This document shows positions 1 to 6,802 of a stretch of 9,292 bases of DNA, in pieces. The position numbers and the translations under genes are program-made. Location: assembly GCA_021796055.1 (NCBI GenBank), contig JAJYOS010000190.1, positions 1 to 9,292 on the forward strand. Reading direction: 5' to 3'. Below the pieces are notes generated by a model. The model ran no database searches and was not told where the DNA came from. It was given only the letters and a program-made list of their open reading frames with translations. The stretch comes from Bacteroidota bacterium. GTDB taxonomy: Bacteria > Bacteroidota > Kryptoniia > Kryptoniales > JAKASW01. Each line of letters begins with the position of its first letter. The first letter of the stretch is position 1.

Positions 1-789
1 AGGAGTCTTCTCCTCGTAAAAACTGTGAGCTGCCTCGGCGAGATGCTCCAAGACATGGAAGATGTCGAGCACGAAGAAAGCCGTGGGAAAATACTTGTAG
101 ACCAAGCGTCACAAACCTCGCTCGCCGTCCAAAATACAGACCAGCTCTTGTGCCGCCTTGAGTCTCTTGTCCACCGCCTCTTTCAGGCGAAAGACGGCCT
201 GTTCCACACTCTCGGTTACACTCCTCCACACCTCCTTGACCTCGGGTTTGGGTTTATCAGGCAAGGACTCTTCCTCGTTGATCTCTCGGCCAACCTGATC
301 GGCAGTTCTCTGGTGGCGTTTGATGTTGTATGCGGAGGTAACCGTGCTCATTTTCTTCTTCCCTGGCTTGTCGGGATCGGGTGGAGCGGCCTTGGCAACC
401 GGCTCTTCGGACGGAGGCTTCCGGATCGCAACGCCCTTTCTGTTTATCGTGGCCACGGTTATGGCGGCTTGTTCCGAAGACTCAGGCGTAGTCTTCTGGT
501 CATAATACCGGGCCACATCCTTACGAACGTCCCCCATTATCCGCTCCAGCGAACGGATCGGAAGATTTAAAGGGAAAATATCACCGACAACTTCGCACGA
601 CTTCTCGAAACTCCCATTCACCGCCAGTTTTGAAGAAATTTCTTGAAGCAGGTAGGAATATCCCTTCTCCGGAAGATTGATCTCGCCGTCCAGCGGAAAT
701 ACCCCGTGGCTTCCTGTCGCCTGGTAGTAGGCTCGCTTGATCTCAATGGGTCCGAAGCTTTGCCGGAGTGACTCGCCAAAATTCGACCG
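1..789 (-). pseudogene. ISKra4-family transposase remnant (5'-truncated, in-frame stop, runs off left edge)
   Basis: The minus strand is open from 789 to 112 and, after one TGA at 109-111, stays open in the same frame to base 1. The conceptual protein starts directly after a TAG at 790-792 and has no start codon of its own. It shows the hallmarks of ISKra4-type DDE transposases: an early IKRAYYQ...GVFPLDGEINLPEKGYSYLLQ block, a middle charged and proline-rich linker, then CILDGERGL just before the stop and FVLDIFHVLEHLAEAAH after it. The two aspartates in those motifs are probably the first two of the catalytic triad (family inference). The TGA falls where Trp (TGG) would be expected, so a single change explains it. 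The true N-terminus is missing and the C-terminus lies outside the window. The truncation point lies within a few bases of the mechanosensitive channel's stop codon. I read it as a dead insertion sequence fragment. Confidence 0.82.
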
Positions 790-794
790 CTATG

Positions 795-2477
795 CTATGC
801 GGTTGTCCGAATATGTACATCTCGCTGAGGAAACGGTATCTCGATTTTCTGTTTCTGGAATTCTTCATGGATAGCCCAACTCAGTTCATGAATTATCTTC
901 CCCTTGAGTTCCGGTGGATCGATCCAGCACAACACCTCAAGTTCGAGAGCTGAATCGCCGAAACGCCGAAATCGAATTCGCGGAGCCGGGTCAGGCAAGA
1001 CAGTTTCATTTTGCTTCGCGATGGTGAGCAATATTCGTTCCACCTTTCTTAGGTCCGAACCGTACGCCACTCCCACCTTGATCCTAATTCGAGACATTGA
1101 AACAGGAGCACTCTCGTTGATCATCTTGGCGTTGGCTATGACCGAGTTAGGAATCGATATCAGGATGTCATCTCTCGTGCGGATGCGAGTGCTTCGGAGG
1201 CCCACTTCGGCAACCTCACCTCGTTCGCCCTCACCGAGGACAATGTAATCGCCGAGCTTGAATGGACGGTCAATAATGATCATTACGGTGCCGATAACGT
1301 TAGATAGGGCCTCACGACCTGCCAGCGCGACAGCGAGGCCGCCGATGCCTAGTCCTGTGATGAGAGAGTAAGTGGGCAGACCCAACCGGTCTCCTAGATT
1401 TATTATCATCACGCTCATAATGACCACCGTTACAGCTTGAAAGCCGAGACGAACGAGTTGATCATCCACTCCGCCTCGAACAAATCCACCCACTGCGACA
1501 AAGATTGCCGCGAGTCGATTGAGTAAAGCACCGATCAACCATATCCGACCTCCATAGGATATGAGCAAGAAGACAAACGCTAGAGGCAAATAAGCGTCGG
1601 CATTCAGGAAGCGCAGACCGTAAACCATGAACCAAAGGCCGATCTGAGCAAAAAGGATCAGAGCTACGGGCAGAATAAGGCCACCTACGTCATACTTCAG
1701 ACTCAAGCAAAACCTCTTGTCCAAAATGCCGAGGACTCCAACGCCACATTTATAGAGAAACAAAATTATTCCCGCCGCGGTGCAAAAATAGAGAATGAGC
1801 CCAATCCATTGCCACACAGCTTGGCCGTAGATTTCTGTCCTGGCCCAGGCCGGCAACTTCTCTATGAATGCTTTTGGGACGATCATGCTGCCCGAGGTCC
1901 TCAAATAGTCTAAAAGGGCTCCTCCTCCAGATTGAGGCATGTACGGCAGATTCTTAACCTCATTGTAATACTTTTCCGCATTTCTGACCGTGTCACTCGT
2001 AAAGAGAAACCGTTCAACAGACGATCCGTCTTTCACGAGAGCAATAGTGATCTCCGTGTAAGGGATGGTCCAACTGGATATTTTCTCAGTTCGGACGGCT
2101 TTCGCGTCAGGAATCTCATCATCCGGGGGGATTTCAATGCGATCCAGTGTCTCCTTGAGATACAAGGTCGCATAAAACGCCAGCACGTGCCTCAGAGCGG
2201 GGGGTTCTTTCTCAAGATTCAGGCACCGAGCTGCTCGATTAGCGAGAACTCTTGCCTTGTCCCTGCGGCCTGCTTCGAATTCTCGGACTGCGTTGTTCGT
2301 ATTATCTAGGAATGTCCTGAGGCTAGCCATCGGACTTGACGTATCCGGTGGGGCCAGGGGATGAACCGCTTGGGCTGCTTCAGCGGTGTTCCCGCAGGCC
2401 CACAACAACAGGAGACACACCATTGTCATAGAATAACGGGGGAACACAGCCGCGATATTAATCGTGGAAGTTAACAT
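795..2477 (-). CDS. MscS-family mechanosensitive ion channel with periplasmic N-terminal domain
   Basis: A 560-residue inner-membrane channel expected to open under membrane tension and release solutes during osmotic downshock. A hydrophobic segment at residues 15-36 looks like a signal peptide. A soluble, probably periplasmic domain follows to about residue 215. Membrane segments lie near 223-244, 266-289, 296-330, 345-363 and 370-388. The MscS core runs from about 345 to 550: a Gly/Ala-rich pore helix (GLGIGGLAVALAGREALSN), then DRPFKLGDYI, the beta domain with RTRDDILISIPNS, and the family-typical end IPFPQRDVH. I chose the ATG at 2475-2477, because the open frame extends to a GTG at 2622-2624 but that extension adds a polar stretch ahead of the signal peptide. 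No strong ribosome binding site is visible at either start. At 560 residues it is longer than E. coli MscS, as expected for the large MscS-like subgroup. The transposase relic abuts its 3' end without obvious damage. Confidence 0.9.
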   Translation of the reverse strand: MLTSTINIAAVFPRYSMTMVCLLLLWACGNTAEAAQAVHPLAPPDTSSPMASLRTFLDNTNNAVREFEAGRRDKARVLANRAARCLNLEKEPPALRHVLAFYATLYLKETLDRIEIPPDDEIPDAKAVRTEKISSWTIPYTEITIALVKDGSSVERFLFTSDTVRNAEKYYNEVKNLPYMPQSGGGALLDYLRTSGSMIVPKAFIEKLPAWARTEIYGQAVWQWIGLILYFCTAAGIILFLYKCGVGVLGILDKRFCLSLKYDVGGLILPVALILFAQIGLWFMVYGLRFLNADAYLPLAFVFLLISYGGRIWLIGALLNRLAAIFVAVGGFVRGGVDDQLVRLGFQAVTVVIMSVMIINLGDRLGLPTYSLITGLGIGGLAVALAGREALSNVIGTVMIIIDRPFKLGDYIVLGEGERGEVAEVGLRSTRIRTRDDILISIPNSVIANAKMINESAPVSMSRIRIKVGVAYGSDLRKVERILLTIAKQNETVLPDPAPRIRFRRFGDSALELEVLCWIDPPELKGKIIHELSWAIHEEFQKQKIEIPFPQRDVHIRTTA

Positions 2478-3154
2478 TCCATGTATTCTCAGATTTGTTT
2501 GGCTCAATCGTTCCTTTTCGAATACACTGCGAGGAAAGGATCGCCCCGCGACGGGCTGCCCGTAGATTTCCGTCAACGCTACTCGCGGCCCTGTTCTCGG
2601 CGAAGTTTCTCCCTTCGGCAGCACGAAGACTCAGGCTAAATCAATGATAGCACGACTCCTCCCAAATTACATCGCATAAGGCTATGCTGCGAGAAAATTC
2701 AGGATCTTTCGATCCGGAATCGTTCGGTTGTTTCCGAAGTTGTTCCGGTTGTTCGCCGAGTTTCTACAGCCATGTTCCGGCTCAGTCATTTCCTCAGGTT
2801 CTACTCCACTGGCAACTCTCCTGCGGCTCCGCCTCCCTCCGCCTCGTGAGCGCGGGCGAGGTCGGCGACCGGTGCTCCCACCTGTCGCGGCGGCCATTCA
2901 ATATGAGTGGAGTTGGGGAGTTCTTAATGAGGTCTTGCAGGTCTGTCTTGTCGATTTTCTACAACGGAAATGTACTACGGATAACCGTCATTTTCCGTAG
3001 TACGACACCCACCAACGATCCACTTGTCGGTCGGGATCAAAAAGATGCGCAAGAATTCTCTTGATCGTGCGAGTCGGAATCGACATCGGACAAACATACG
3101 ACGGCAAAGTGGTTGGATACCGGATGTATTGGTCGTCCCCGCCGTTGGGTCGCC
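2478..3154. other. 677-bp gap between the DsrE gene and the MscS gene; no supported gene
   Basis: This stretch is the upstream region of the MscS gene. I see no recognisable coding sequence. Around 2720-2755 there is an imperfect tandem pattern built on GTTCGGTTGTT and GTTCCGGTTGTT. Around 2815-2895 there is a GC-rich segment whose minus-strand reading is an arginine- and glycine-rich low-complexity frame with no ribosome binding site. A perfect inverted repeat lies at 2972-3003 and is listed separately. A minus-strand open frame of about 55 codons ends at 2988 and is discussed under rejected items. I found no clear promoter for the MscS gene. Confidence 0.5.
2972..3003. repeat. Inverted repeat, 9-bp perfect arms
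   Basis: GTACTACGG at 2972-2980 is the exact reverse complement of CCGTAGTAC at 2995-3003, with a 14-nt spacer. A second pairing is possible between ACGGAAA at 2964-2970 and TTTCCGT at 2992-2998, and it would exclude the first. No T-run follows on either strand, so a standard intrinsic terminator is unlikely. A recombination site or operator from the neighbouring element relic is possible but unproven. A 9-bp match at this spacing can also arise by chance in a window of this size. Confidence 0.45.
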
Positions 3155-3502
3155 TCAGAAGGTTATGACCTCGTAGCCTGCTTCGATATACCGCGCCAGA
3201 CTTGGATGCCCAAACATTTCATCAGCGATGGGGAGTCCTTCGGCCTCCACTGCGGACAAGACATTCATCTTGGTTGAACAAGCCTTGCACACGGCATCTA
3301 TCAGCCCCAAGTCTTTCACTCTCTGATAGAAGCCCTTCAAGGGATTGCCCTCCACAGAAAGCTCCGGGATAACCTTCGTCGCTGCGCCCTCAATTACTAT
3401 CTTCACGTCATAGCCGCGGGCCTTCATGTCCAATGCATTGAGTAGCACATGGACAAAACACATGAATTCCCCGTTGAATGCTACGAGCACCAGTTTTTTC
3501 AT
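3155..3502 (-). CDS. DsrE/DsrF-like family small cytoplasmic protein
   Basis: A 115-residue protein of the DsrE-like fold, with a Rossmann-like beginning MKKLVLVAFNGEFMCFVHVL and a strand-helix pattern through the middle. The DsrE superfamily includes sulfur-relay proteins and several uncharacterised small proteins. Two cysteines in VCKACSTK (C72 and C75) are the only candidates for a sulfur-carrying or redox role. The sequence alone does not show which function applies. The start is the ATG at 3500-3502, preceded by AGGAGG at good spacing. The open frame continues 12 codons upstream, but that extension covers the ribosome binding site and is not expected to be translated. The gene lies about 40 bp downstream of the last readable piece of the recombinase relic. 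No partner sulfur-oxidation or tRNA-thiolation genes are in the window, so it stands alone here. Confidence 0.85.
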   Translation of the reverse strand: MKKLVLVAFNGEFMCFVHVLLNALDMKARGYDVKIVIEGAATKVIPELSVEGNPLKGFYQRVKDLGLIDAVCKACSTKMNVLSAVEAEGLPIADEMFGHPSLARYIEAGYEVITF

Positions 3503-3539
3503 GACAGCCTCCTGAATAGATGGGTAACTCAAGTTCAAT

Positions 3540-3883
3540 ATTGAAAATCAGCCTGTCGACACGGTCGCCGGAATTGGCGGGTTTTCGGTTTACTGTTGTG
3601 GGCTGCAATTCTCTCCTTCAACAAGGTAGGTCTTGAGCTTCAGGGCCAGGTGATTGGCCTTGTGGAGACCGCAGGAAAGGAAAATTCTCGCAACGTGATC
3701 CATATCGCGGGCTTCGATGAACTGTCTAAAGTCTTCCCAATCCCGTTTATACGCGTCTATAGTCTTGGGAGACTTTCCGGAGAGGAAAGCCTGGAGAAGT
3801 TCGTCAGTCTCGATCCCTGTTGCGACAGCGACGGAATCAGCGAAAGGTTCATGCGAAATCGGGGCTAGGGCTTGGTCGTGCAT
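3540..3883 (-). pseudogene. Tyrosine recombinase (phage-type integrase) N-terminal remnant, frameshifted
   Basis: From the ATG at 3881-3883, with AAGGA seven bases upstream, 97 residues read into the N-terminal SAM-like core-binding domain of tyrosine recombinases. The signature is LLQAFLSGKSPKTIDAYKRDWEDF followed by helices ending in ANHLALKLKTYL. The frame hits TAA at 3590-3592. Just before that stop, a second frame reads PTTVNRK, which is what the family has next (SPTTVNRKLA...). One base change near 3600 would join the two. After about 3580 the similarity fades, and the whole catalytic domain with its R, H and Y residues is absent. The product, if any, could bind DNA at most and could not recombine it. 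The gene sits 97 bp downstream of the ribbon-helix-helix-like gene, in the same direction. A TTG at 3902-3904 is an alternative but weaker start. Confidence 0.75.
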
Positions 3884-3980
3884 CGGAGTTCCTTCGCTGT
3901 CCAATCTTCAAAGTAAAGAGTCCGGCGGTCTTGAGTGCTTCACATGAAAGACTCTCAAAAGGATACACTTGCCCGCGAGA

Positions 3981-4400
3981 TCACTCTTCAGGGGCCGAAT
4001 GTTCGGAAAGTTCAAAGGACATCTTCGGTCGTTCGGGCTTACCCATGGAAAAATAATTCCACAGGACAATGTCAAGCATCCGAGACACGCTGCACCCGCG
4101 CTCTTGTCTTTCAGTCTCAAAAAGGTCTTGTAATGCCGAGTCCACCGTCCCGGCAAGTTTACCTCTCTGCACCGTATGGCGTCTAGTCCCTGCAACAGTC
4201 TCGGGCAACGGCGGAGCAGGAGGGTATCCGGCACTCGTGGCTACGGGAATCTTCTGAAGGTTTGAAAGCTTCTCTTCAAAAACACGCTCGGCGGTCTCCC
4301 TGCTGACTCTTTCGATAATTGGACGGACATATTCCTCGATGTAATCTTCAATGTACACGACCAATTCTTGCGGCGGTTTTTTCTTGGCTGATGCGGTCAT
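3981..4400 (-). CDS. Small coiled-coil protein with C-terminal ribbon-helix-helix-like DNA-binding region
   Basis: A 139-residue protein of unknown exact function. Residues 11-50 are charged and helical (YIEDYIEEYVRPIIERVS), suggesting a coiled coil for self-association. Residues 51-70 form a proline-rich linker. Residues 78-120 resemble a ribbon-helix-helix unit: a short strand GKLAGTVD, a helix ALQDLFETERQERG, a turn, and a helix SVSRMLDIVLWNYF. I infer DNA binding from this pattern; I did not match it to a named family. The start is the ATG at 4398-4400, preceded by a GAGGAG stretch about nine bases upstream. The open frame runs upstream to 4715 but crosses the predicted promoter, so that part is not coding. 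The downstream neighbour is the integrase relic, so the protein may be a regulator or accessory DNA-binding factor of the former element. Confidence 0.68.
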   Translation of the reverse strand: MTASAKKKPPQELVVYIEDYIEEYVRPIIERVSRETAERVFEEKLSNLQKIPVATSAGYPPAPPLPETVAGTRRHTVQRGKLAGTVDSALQDLFETERQERGCSVSRMLDIVLWNYFSMGKPERPKMSFELSEHSAPEE

Positions 4401-4749
4401 AATCCCTGCTCCTCTTGTACTATCTGAATTCCGAGCAAGTTGCGCTTTTCGTGAATCAGGGGGGGTGCCGCTTGATGGCCACATTGTGTGCCGGACAACC
4501 TCATGAGGCATTTGGGCGGACTCGGCCTGAGCGCGTTGCCTCAATTTTTCACCTGCGCCATAGGATATCCTAAGCTCTCTCTTTGTAAGACAGCCGCTCC
4601 CTGCCAGTTTTGGAACTTTCTGATAATTAGAATACATTCCATAGGGGCAGGCGTCAATAACTTTCCGAAAGTTCCAAGATAAAGCGAAAAGTGGGGCAAA
4701 TTCCAGAAGAATCACGGCAACTCGTCACGCACTTGCCGATGTCTGTTGG
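4401..4749. other. 349-bp leader and control region upstream of the ribbon-helix-helix-like gene
   Basis: There is no supported gene here. It carries the predicted promoter and inverted repeat at 4610-4677, listed separately. The predicted transcript would have a leader of roughly 220 nt before the ATG at 4400. Within that leader there is a perfect 12-bp palindrome TAGGATATCCTA at 4561-4572. Overlapping it is a six-codon minus-strand frame (MAQVKN) at 4541-4561 with AGGA a few bases upstream. This could be a leader peptide, but it is too short to support. Confidence 0.5.
4610..4677 (-). promoter_or_regulatory. Predicted sigma-70-type promoter enclosed by an 11-bp inverted repeat (putative operator)
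   Basis: On the minus strand a -35-like TTGACG (4652-4657) and a -10-like TATTCT (4629-4634) are separated by exactly 17 bp. The predicted start is near 4621. The promoter is bracketed by a perfect inverted repeat: TTGGAACTTTC reading down from 4677 and GAAAGTTCCAA ending at 4610. The upstream arm is also half of a local palindrome, AACTTTC-G-GAAAGTT. There are thus three AACTTTC-type half-sites around one promoter. This fits repression by a dimeric regulator, and the protein encoded next, which has a ribbon-helix-helix-like region, is the obvious candidate. The sequence features are seen directly; the regulator assignment is inference. Confidence 0.6.
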
Positions 4750-5140
4750 TCAGAATTCAATCTCCTCGATTCTCCGAAACAGAGTGCCGCCGCTCTTTTC
4801 TATGAAGTGAAGAAGTTGCAGATTCACGGGAAGTCCGAACTCGCCGCAGTCACGCCAATCGGTACGCAATCCGAAGCACCTTTTCCCGGTCGCCATAGCA
4901 AACCCAATCTCCGCGGCGCATCCCGAATCAACCTCAGCACCGTCAAGGACCGCCAGGAGTATATCCGATTCACGAATACCGTTTTCATTGGCGGCTCCGA
5001 TATCCTTGGCGAGACGAGTAAGGCCGCATCGCAGATATTGCACAGTGCCTGGAGACGCTGGATAAGAGGAAGCAGAGAGGCGGAAACCACAAGAGCGAGG
5101 AATTCGAAACCTCAAATGAGGCCCAGACCCTGAGTCCTGT
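4750..5140 (-). pseudogene. Nucleoside 2-deoxyribosyltransferase-like gene with two apparent frameshifts
   Basis: The C-terminal part, from about 5022 down to 4750, reads cleanly. It has the family core ANENGIRESDILLAVLDG and VDSGCAAEIGFAMATGK, then GLRTDWR, PVNLQLLHFIEKSGG and a final EEIEF. The aspartate and glutamate motifs (VLDG...DSG...EIG) are those of the nucleoside 2-deoxyribosyltransferase family, which exchanges bases on deoxyribonucleosides. Upstream of 5022 this frame makes no sense. The next frame reads GFEFLALVVSASLLPLIQRL from about 5111 to 5023, matching the expected GFSE...LIPLL helix. The third frame then reads LRVWAS near 5117-5134, matching the first strand IYLAS. Two single-base changes, near 5023 and 5114, would restore one reading frame. 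No start codon with a ribosome binding site is visible. I call it a relic, though sequencing error is not excluded. Confidence 0.62.
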
Positions 5141-5326
5141 TGAAGAAGTAAAATCAACCGCAATTAGGGCGGGCTCCTATCCCCTGCCATTACGAATACT
5201 CAAAGCATTCCCGAGAATTAGCGTCAAATGACGCTCGCAGTCCGGTCGAGAAGGTCAGATTTGGGCAATCAACGGTCGCCTCAGTTTGACGCATAATCAC
5301 AACATCATACGAGTTGTGTGATCCCT

Positions 5327-6208
5327 TCAGCCACCTTGGGAAAATCCGTCAAACATCCTCACATCGTGCCCTGGAAAGATCAGATCAATGGATGAGGCTT
5401 TCGCCCTCAATTTGTCGAAAGAACCCATCCAAGCCACCAAGTCAGTGATCACAGAATTTGGAATGTCTTGCTCGAAACTCTCATGCACGAAAGCGCAGTC
5501 TGAGGCAACGATTGCGGTTCCCTTCACCGTATTCACCGCTACCGCTTGGAGCCCAGTCGTGTGGCCTGGGGCGAGGATCAGCTCAATGCCCGGCATGATT
5601 TCCGCGTCTCCTGGTATCTGCTGCAAACGTGGCGTTCCCCCGAGCTGTGCGAGGGCCTTAATCGTCTTCTCGTCGGTCACTTTTGCGAAGGGAGCTCTTT
5701 TAGCAATGGGATTGTTGGTCCAGAAATCAAACTCTTTTTCTTGTATGTAGAACACCGCTTCGGGAAAAGCTTGCAAGAACATCTCGATGCCTGCGAGGTG
5801 GTCCCAATGGCAGTGAGTAATGATTACCTTCTTCACATTCGTTTTGTTAGCACCAATGCTCCCCAGCACCTCCACCGGATTCACGTAATAAGTCAGTTTT
5901 CGCTGATTGGCCAAGCTCAAATAGCTGCCTGTATCCACGACAATGATCTCGTCCTTCCCTTTGATGGCCCACACGTAATAGTTCATCTCGGTGTTCTTAT
6001 CCCAGTCTTCCCACCACAGGACCACAGCCAATTTCCGCGGTACAGGCCCAGCCCATTTCAAAGCATAAATCTCATAGGTCAGGGCAGCCGCGACTCCCTC
6101 GCCGTCAGGTCCTTGTCGATCACGTGCATGGGAGGTTCCGTCACTTATTGTTGCCGCTCCTATTGCTGCAACGGTGCCTATTAAGAAATCCCTTCTGTTC
6201 AATTCCAT
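5327..6208 (-). CDS. Tat-exported metallo-beta-lactamase-fold hydrolase, N-acyl-homoserine-lactonase-like
   Basis: A 293-residue secreted metallohydrolase. The N-terminus NRRDFLIG at residues 4-11, followed by an alanine-rich stretch to about 28, is a twin-arginine signal, so the folded metalloenzyme should act in the periplasm. The fold is shown by VVDTG (91-94), the dinuclear metal motif HCHWDH (132-137), H216 in APGHTTG, D237 in ASDCAF and H281 in FPGHD. This set and the overall order resemble the lactonase branch of the superfamily. The true substrate (homoserine lactone, another lactone or another ester) cannot be read from sequence. The start is the ATG at 6206-6208, with AGGA six bases upstream; the frame continues 21 codons further but that part lacks a signal peptide. 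A weak promoter match (TTGACC, 17 bp, TGCGAT) lies at 6243-6271. A diverged repeat copy sits further upstream. The gene appears to stand alone, with no quorum-sensing synthase or receptor in the window. Confidence 0.85.
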   Translation of the reverse strand: MELNRRDFLIGTVAAIGAATISDGTSHARDRQGPDGEGVAAALTYEIYALKWAGPVPRKLAVVLWWEDWDKNTEMNYYVWAIKGKDEIIVVDTGSYLSLANQRKLTYYVNPVEVLGSIGANKTNVKKVIITHCHWDHLAGIEMFLQAFPEAVFYIQEKEFDFWTNNPIAKRAPFAKVTDEKTIKALAQLGGTPRLQQIPGDAEIMPGIELILAPGHTTGLQAVAVNTVKGTAIVASDCAFVHESFEQDIPNSVITDLVAWMGSFDKLRAKASSIDLIFPGHDVRMFDGFSQGG

Positions 6209-6433
6209 GAGATCCTTTCCTTTCTTTTTCTGAGTTCTTGGCATCGCAAATGGGAGCATTCGGCAGGTCAAGTCGAGGACGAGAGATCCTTCCCGCTACA
6301 ACATGCCATGCGCCTACATTGCAACCGAAATTATGCGGCGGACTTGCCAGTCCGGAGATTTCTTGGGTCACTAACGGTCTCTGGTTGGTTCCGCCGACCC
6401 GAAAAAGCCGATTGCGCTTCCCCGCAAGACCCA

Positions 6434-6539
6434 GGAGTAGCAAGACCGTGGTCTCGTTAATGAAAGAGCCCCTTTTACGCTGGTTCTGAGCGTACCTCAC
6501 CCTCCGTCACTCCGTCAACCGTTTTTTCCACCGGGTTCG
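6434..6539 (-). repeat. Diverged direct repeat, copy 1 (pairs with 8955-9061)
   Basis: Bases 6467-6539 align without gaps to 8989-9061 with 54 of 73 identical by hand count. The best blocks are TACCTCACCCT and CCGTCAACCG. The similarity continues leftward with a one-base gap: minus-strand readings are INETTVLLLLG here and VNITTVLLLSG in the other copy, with many differences at third codon positions. That pattern suggests the repeat derives from a coding sequence, possibly the end of a decayed mobile-element gene. This copy lies upstream of the lactonase-like gene. I do not recognise the family. Confidence 0.62.
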
Positions 6540-6639
6540 TCACTCGATGGCGTAGAGCACGCACTCTGCAAAGGTTTGCGAGAGCTTCACGGCGATCCGA
6601 ATAGGGTCAGCTCAATGACGAACTTCCCTTATTTGCAAC

Positions 6640-6780
6640 TTACTTGTTGAATTGCGAAATGGTATCAGCGCCTTCGCCTTGAGCGTCTTCGAGCTTTTTC
6701 CAAGGTTTGGAAATCTCAGGATGTTTGCTCTCTTGCTGCGTTGAGTCAATATGCGATAATGCATTGTACTTTTCTTCCAT
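6640..6780 (-). CDS. Possible small hydrophilic protein (46 residues), weakly supported
   Basis: From an ATG at 6778-6780 the frame encodes a charged, lysine- and glutamate-rich peptide (MEEKYNALSHIDSTQQ at the start, ISQFNK at the end), with no cysteine and no hydrophobic segment. It begins 32 bp after the phosphoesterase stop codon, in the same direction, so it could be co-transcribed. No ribosome binding site is visible; the bases just upstream are taken by a palindrome. I do not recognise the sequence. It may be chance, and it is listed because its composition looks more protein-like than that of its surroundings. Confidence 0.22.
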   Translation of the reverse strand: MEEKYNALSHIDSTQQESKHPEISKPWKKLEDAQGEGADTISQFNK

Positions 6781-6788
6781 TGAGGTTT

Positions 6789-6802
6789 TGCAACCGGTTG
6801 CA
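6789..6802. promoter_or_regulatory. Perfect 14-bp palindrome matching the LacI/GalR operator pattern
   Basis: TGCAACCGGTTGCA is self-complementary and fits the general LacI-family operator TGCAANCGNTTGCA at every fixed position, including the central CG. It lies ten bases after the phosphoesterase stop codon and eight bases before the possible small frame at 6780. No LacI-family regulator is in the window. About half a perfect 14-bp palindrome is expected by chance in a window this long, so the match to a known operator shape is the main support. Confidence 0.35.

Noticed and set aside
109..111. In-frame TGA read as selenocysteine in a long minus-strand frame
   Set aside because: The position corresponds to Trp in the transposase reading, the gene is also N-terminally truncated, and I saw no convincing selenocysteine insertion hairpin after it. 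A nonsense change is simpler.
2478..2624. N-terminal extension of the MscS gene from a GTG at 2622-2624
   Set aside because: It adds 49 polar residues ahead of a signal peptide and has no ribosome binding site. A shared TEIYGQ word with a later part of the protein (about residue 214) does not extend and looks like chance.
2682..2897. Minus-strand frame of 71 codons rich in arginine, glycine and asparagine
   Set aside because: Low-complexity composition follows from a GC-rich patch and a small tandem pattern. No ribosome binding site and no recognisable fold.
2988..3160. Minus-strand open frame of about 55 codons ending SYYGK, with a stretch TIKRILAHLFDPDRQVD
   Set aside because: It looks somewhat protein-like, but it has no convincing start or ribosome binding site, overlaps the DsrE 3' end and the inverted repeat, and matches no family I know.
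5220..5235. Small inverted repeat AGCGTCA-AA-TGACGCT downstream of the lactonase-like gene
   Set aside because: A 7-bp match is expected several times by chance in this window, and no T-run follows on the minus strand, so I do not call a terminator.
5288..5323. Imperfect hairpin (CACAAC with GTTGTG) just after the lactonase-like stop codon
   Set aside because: The stem is short with a large loop and no T-run follows; too weak for a terminator call.
6541..6609. Short minus-strand stretch reading IRIAVKLSQTFAECVLYAIE
   Set aside because: It is bounded by stops about 23 codons apart and has no start. It may be a relic fragment, but nothing identifies it.
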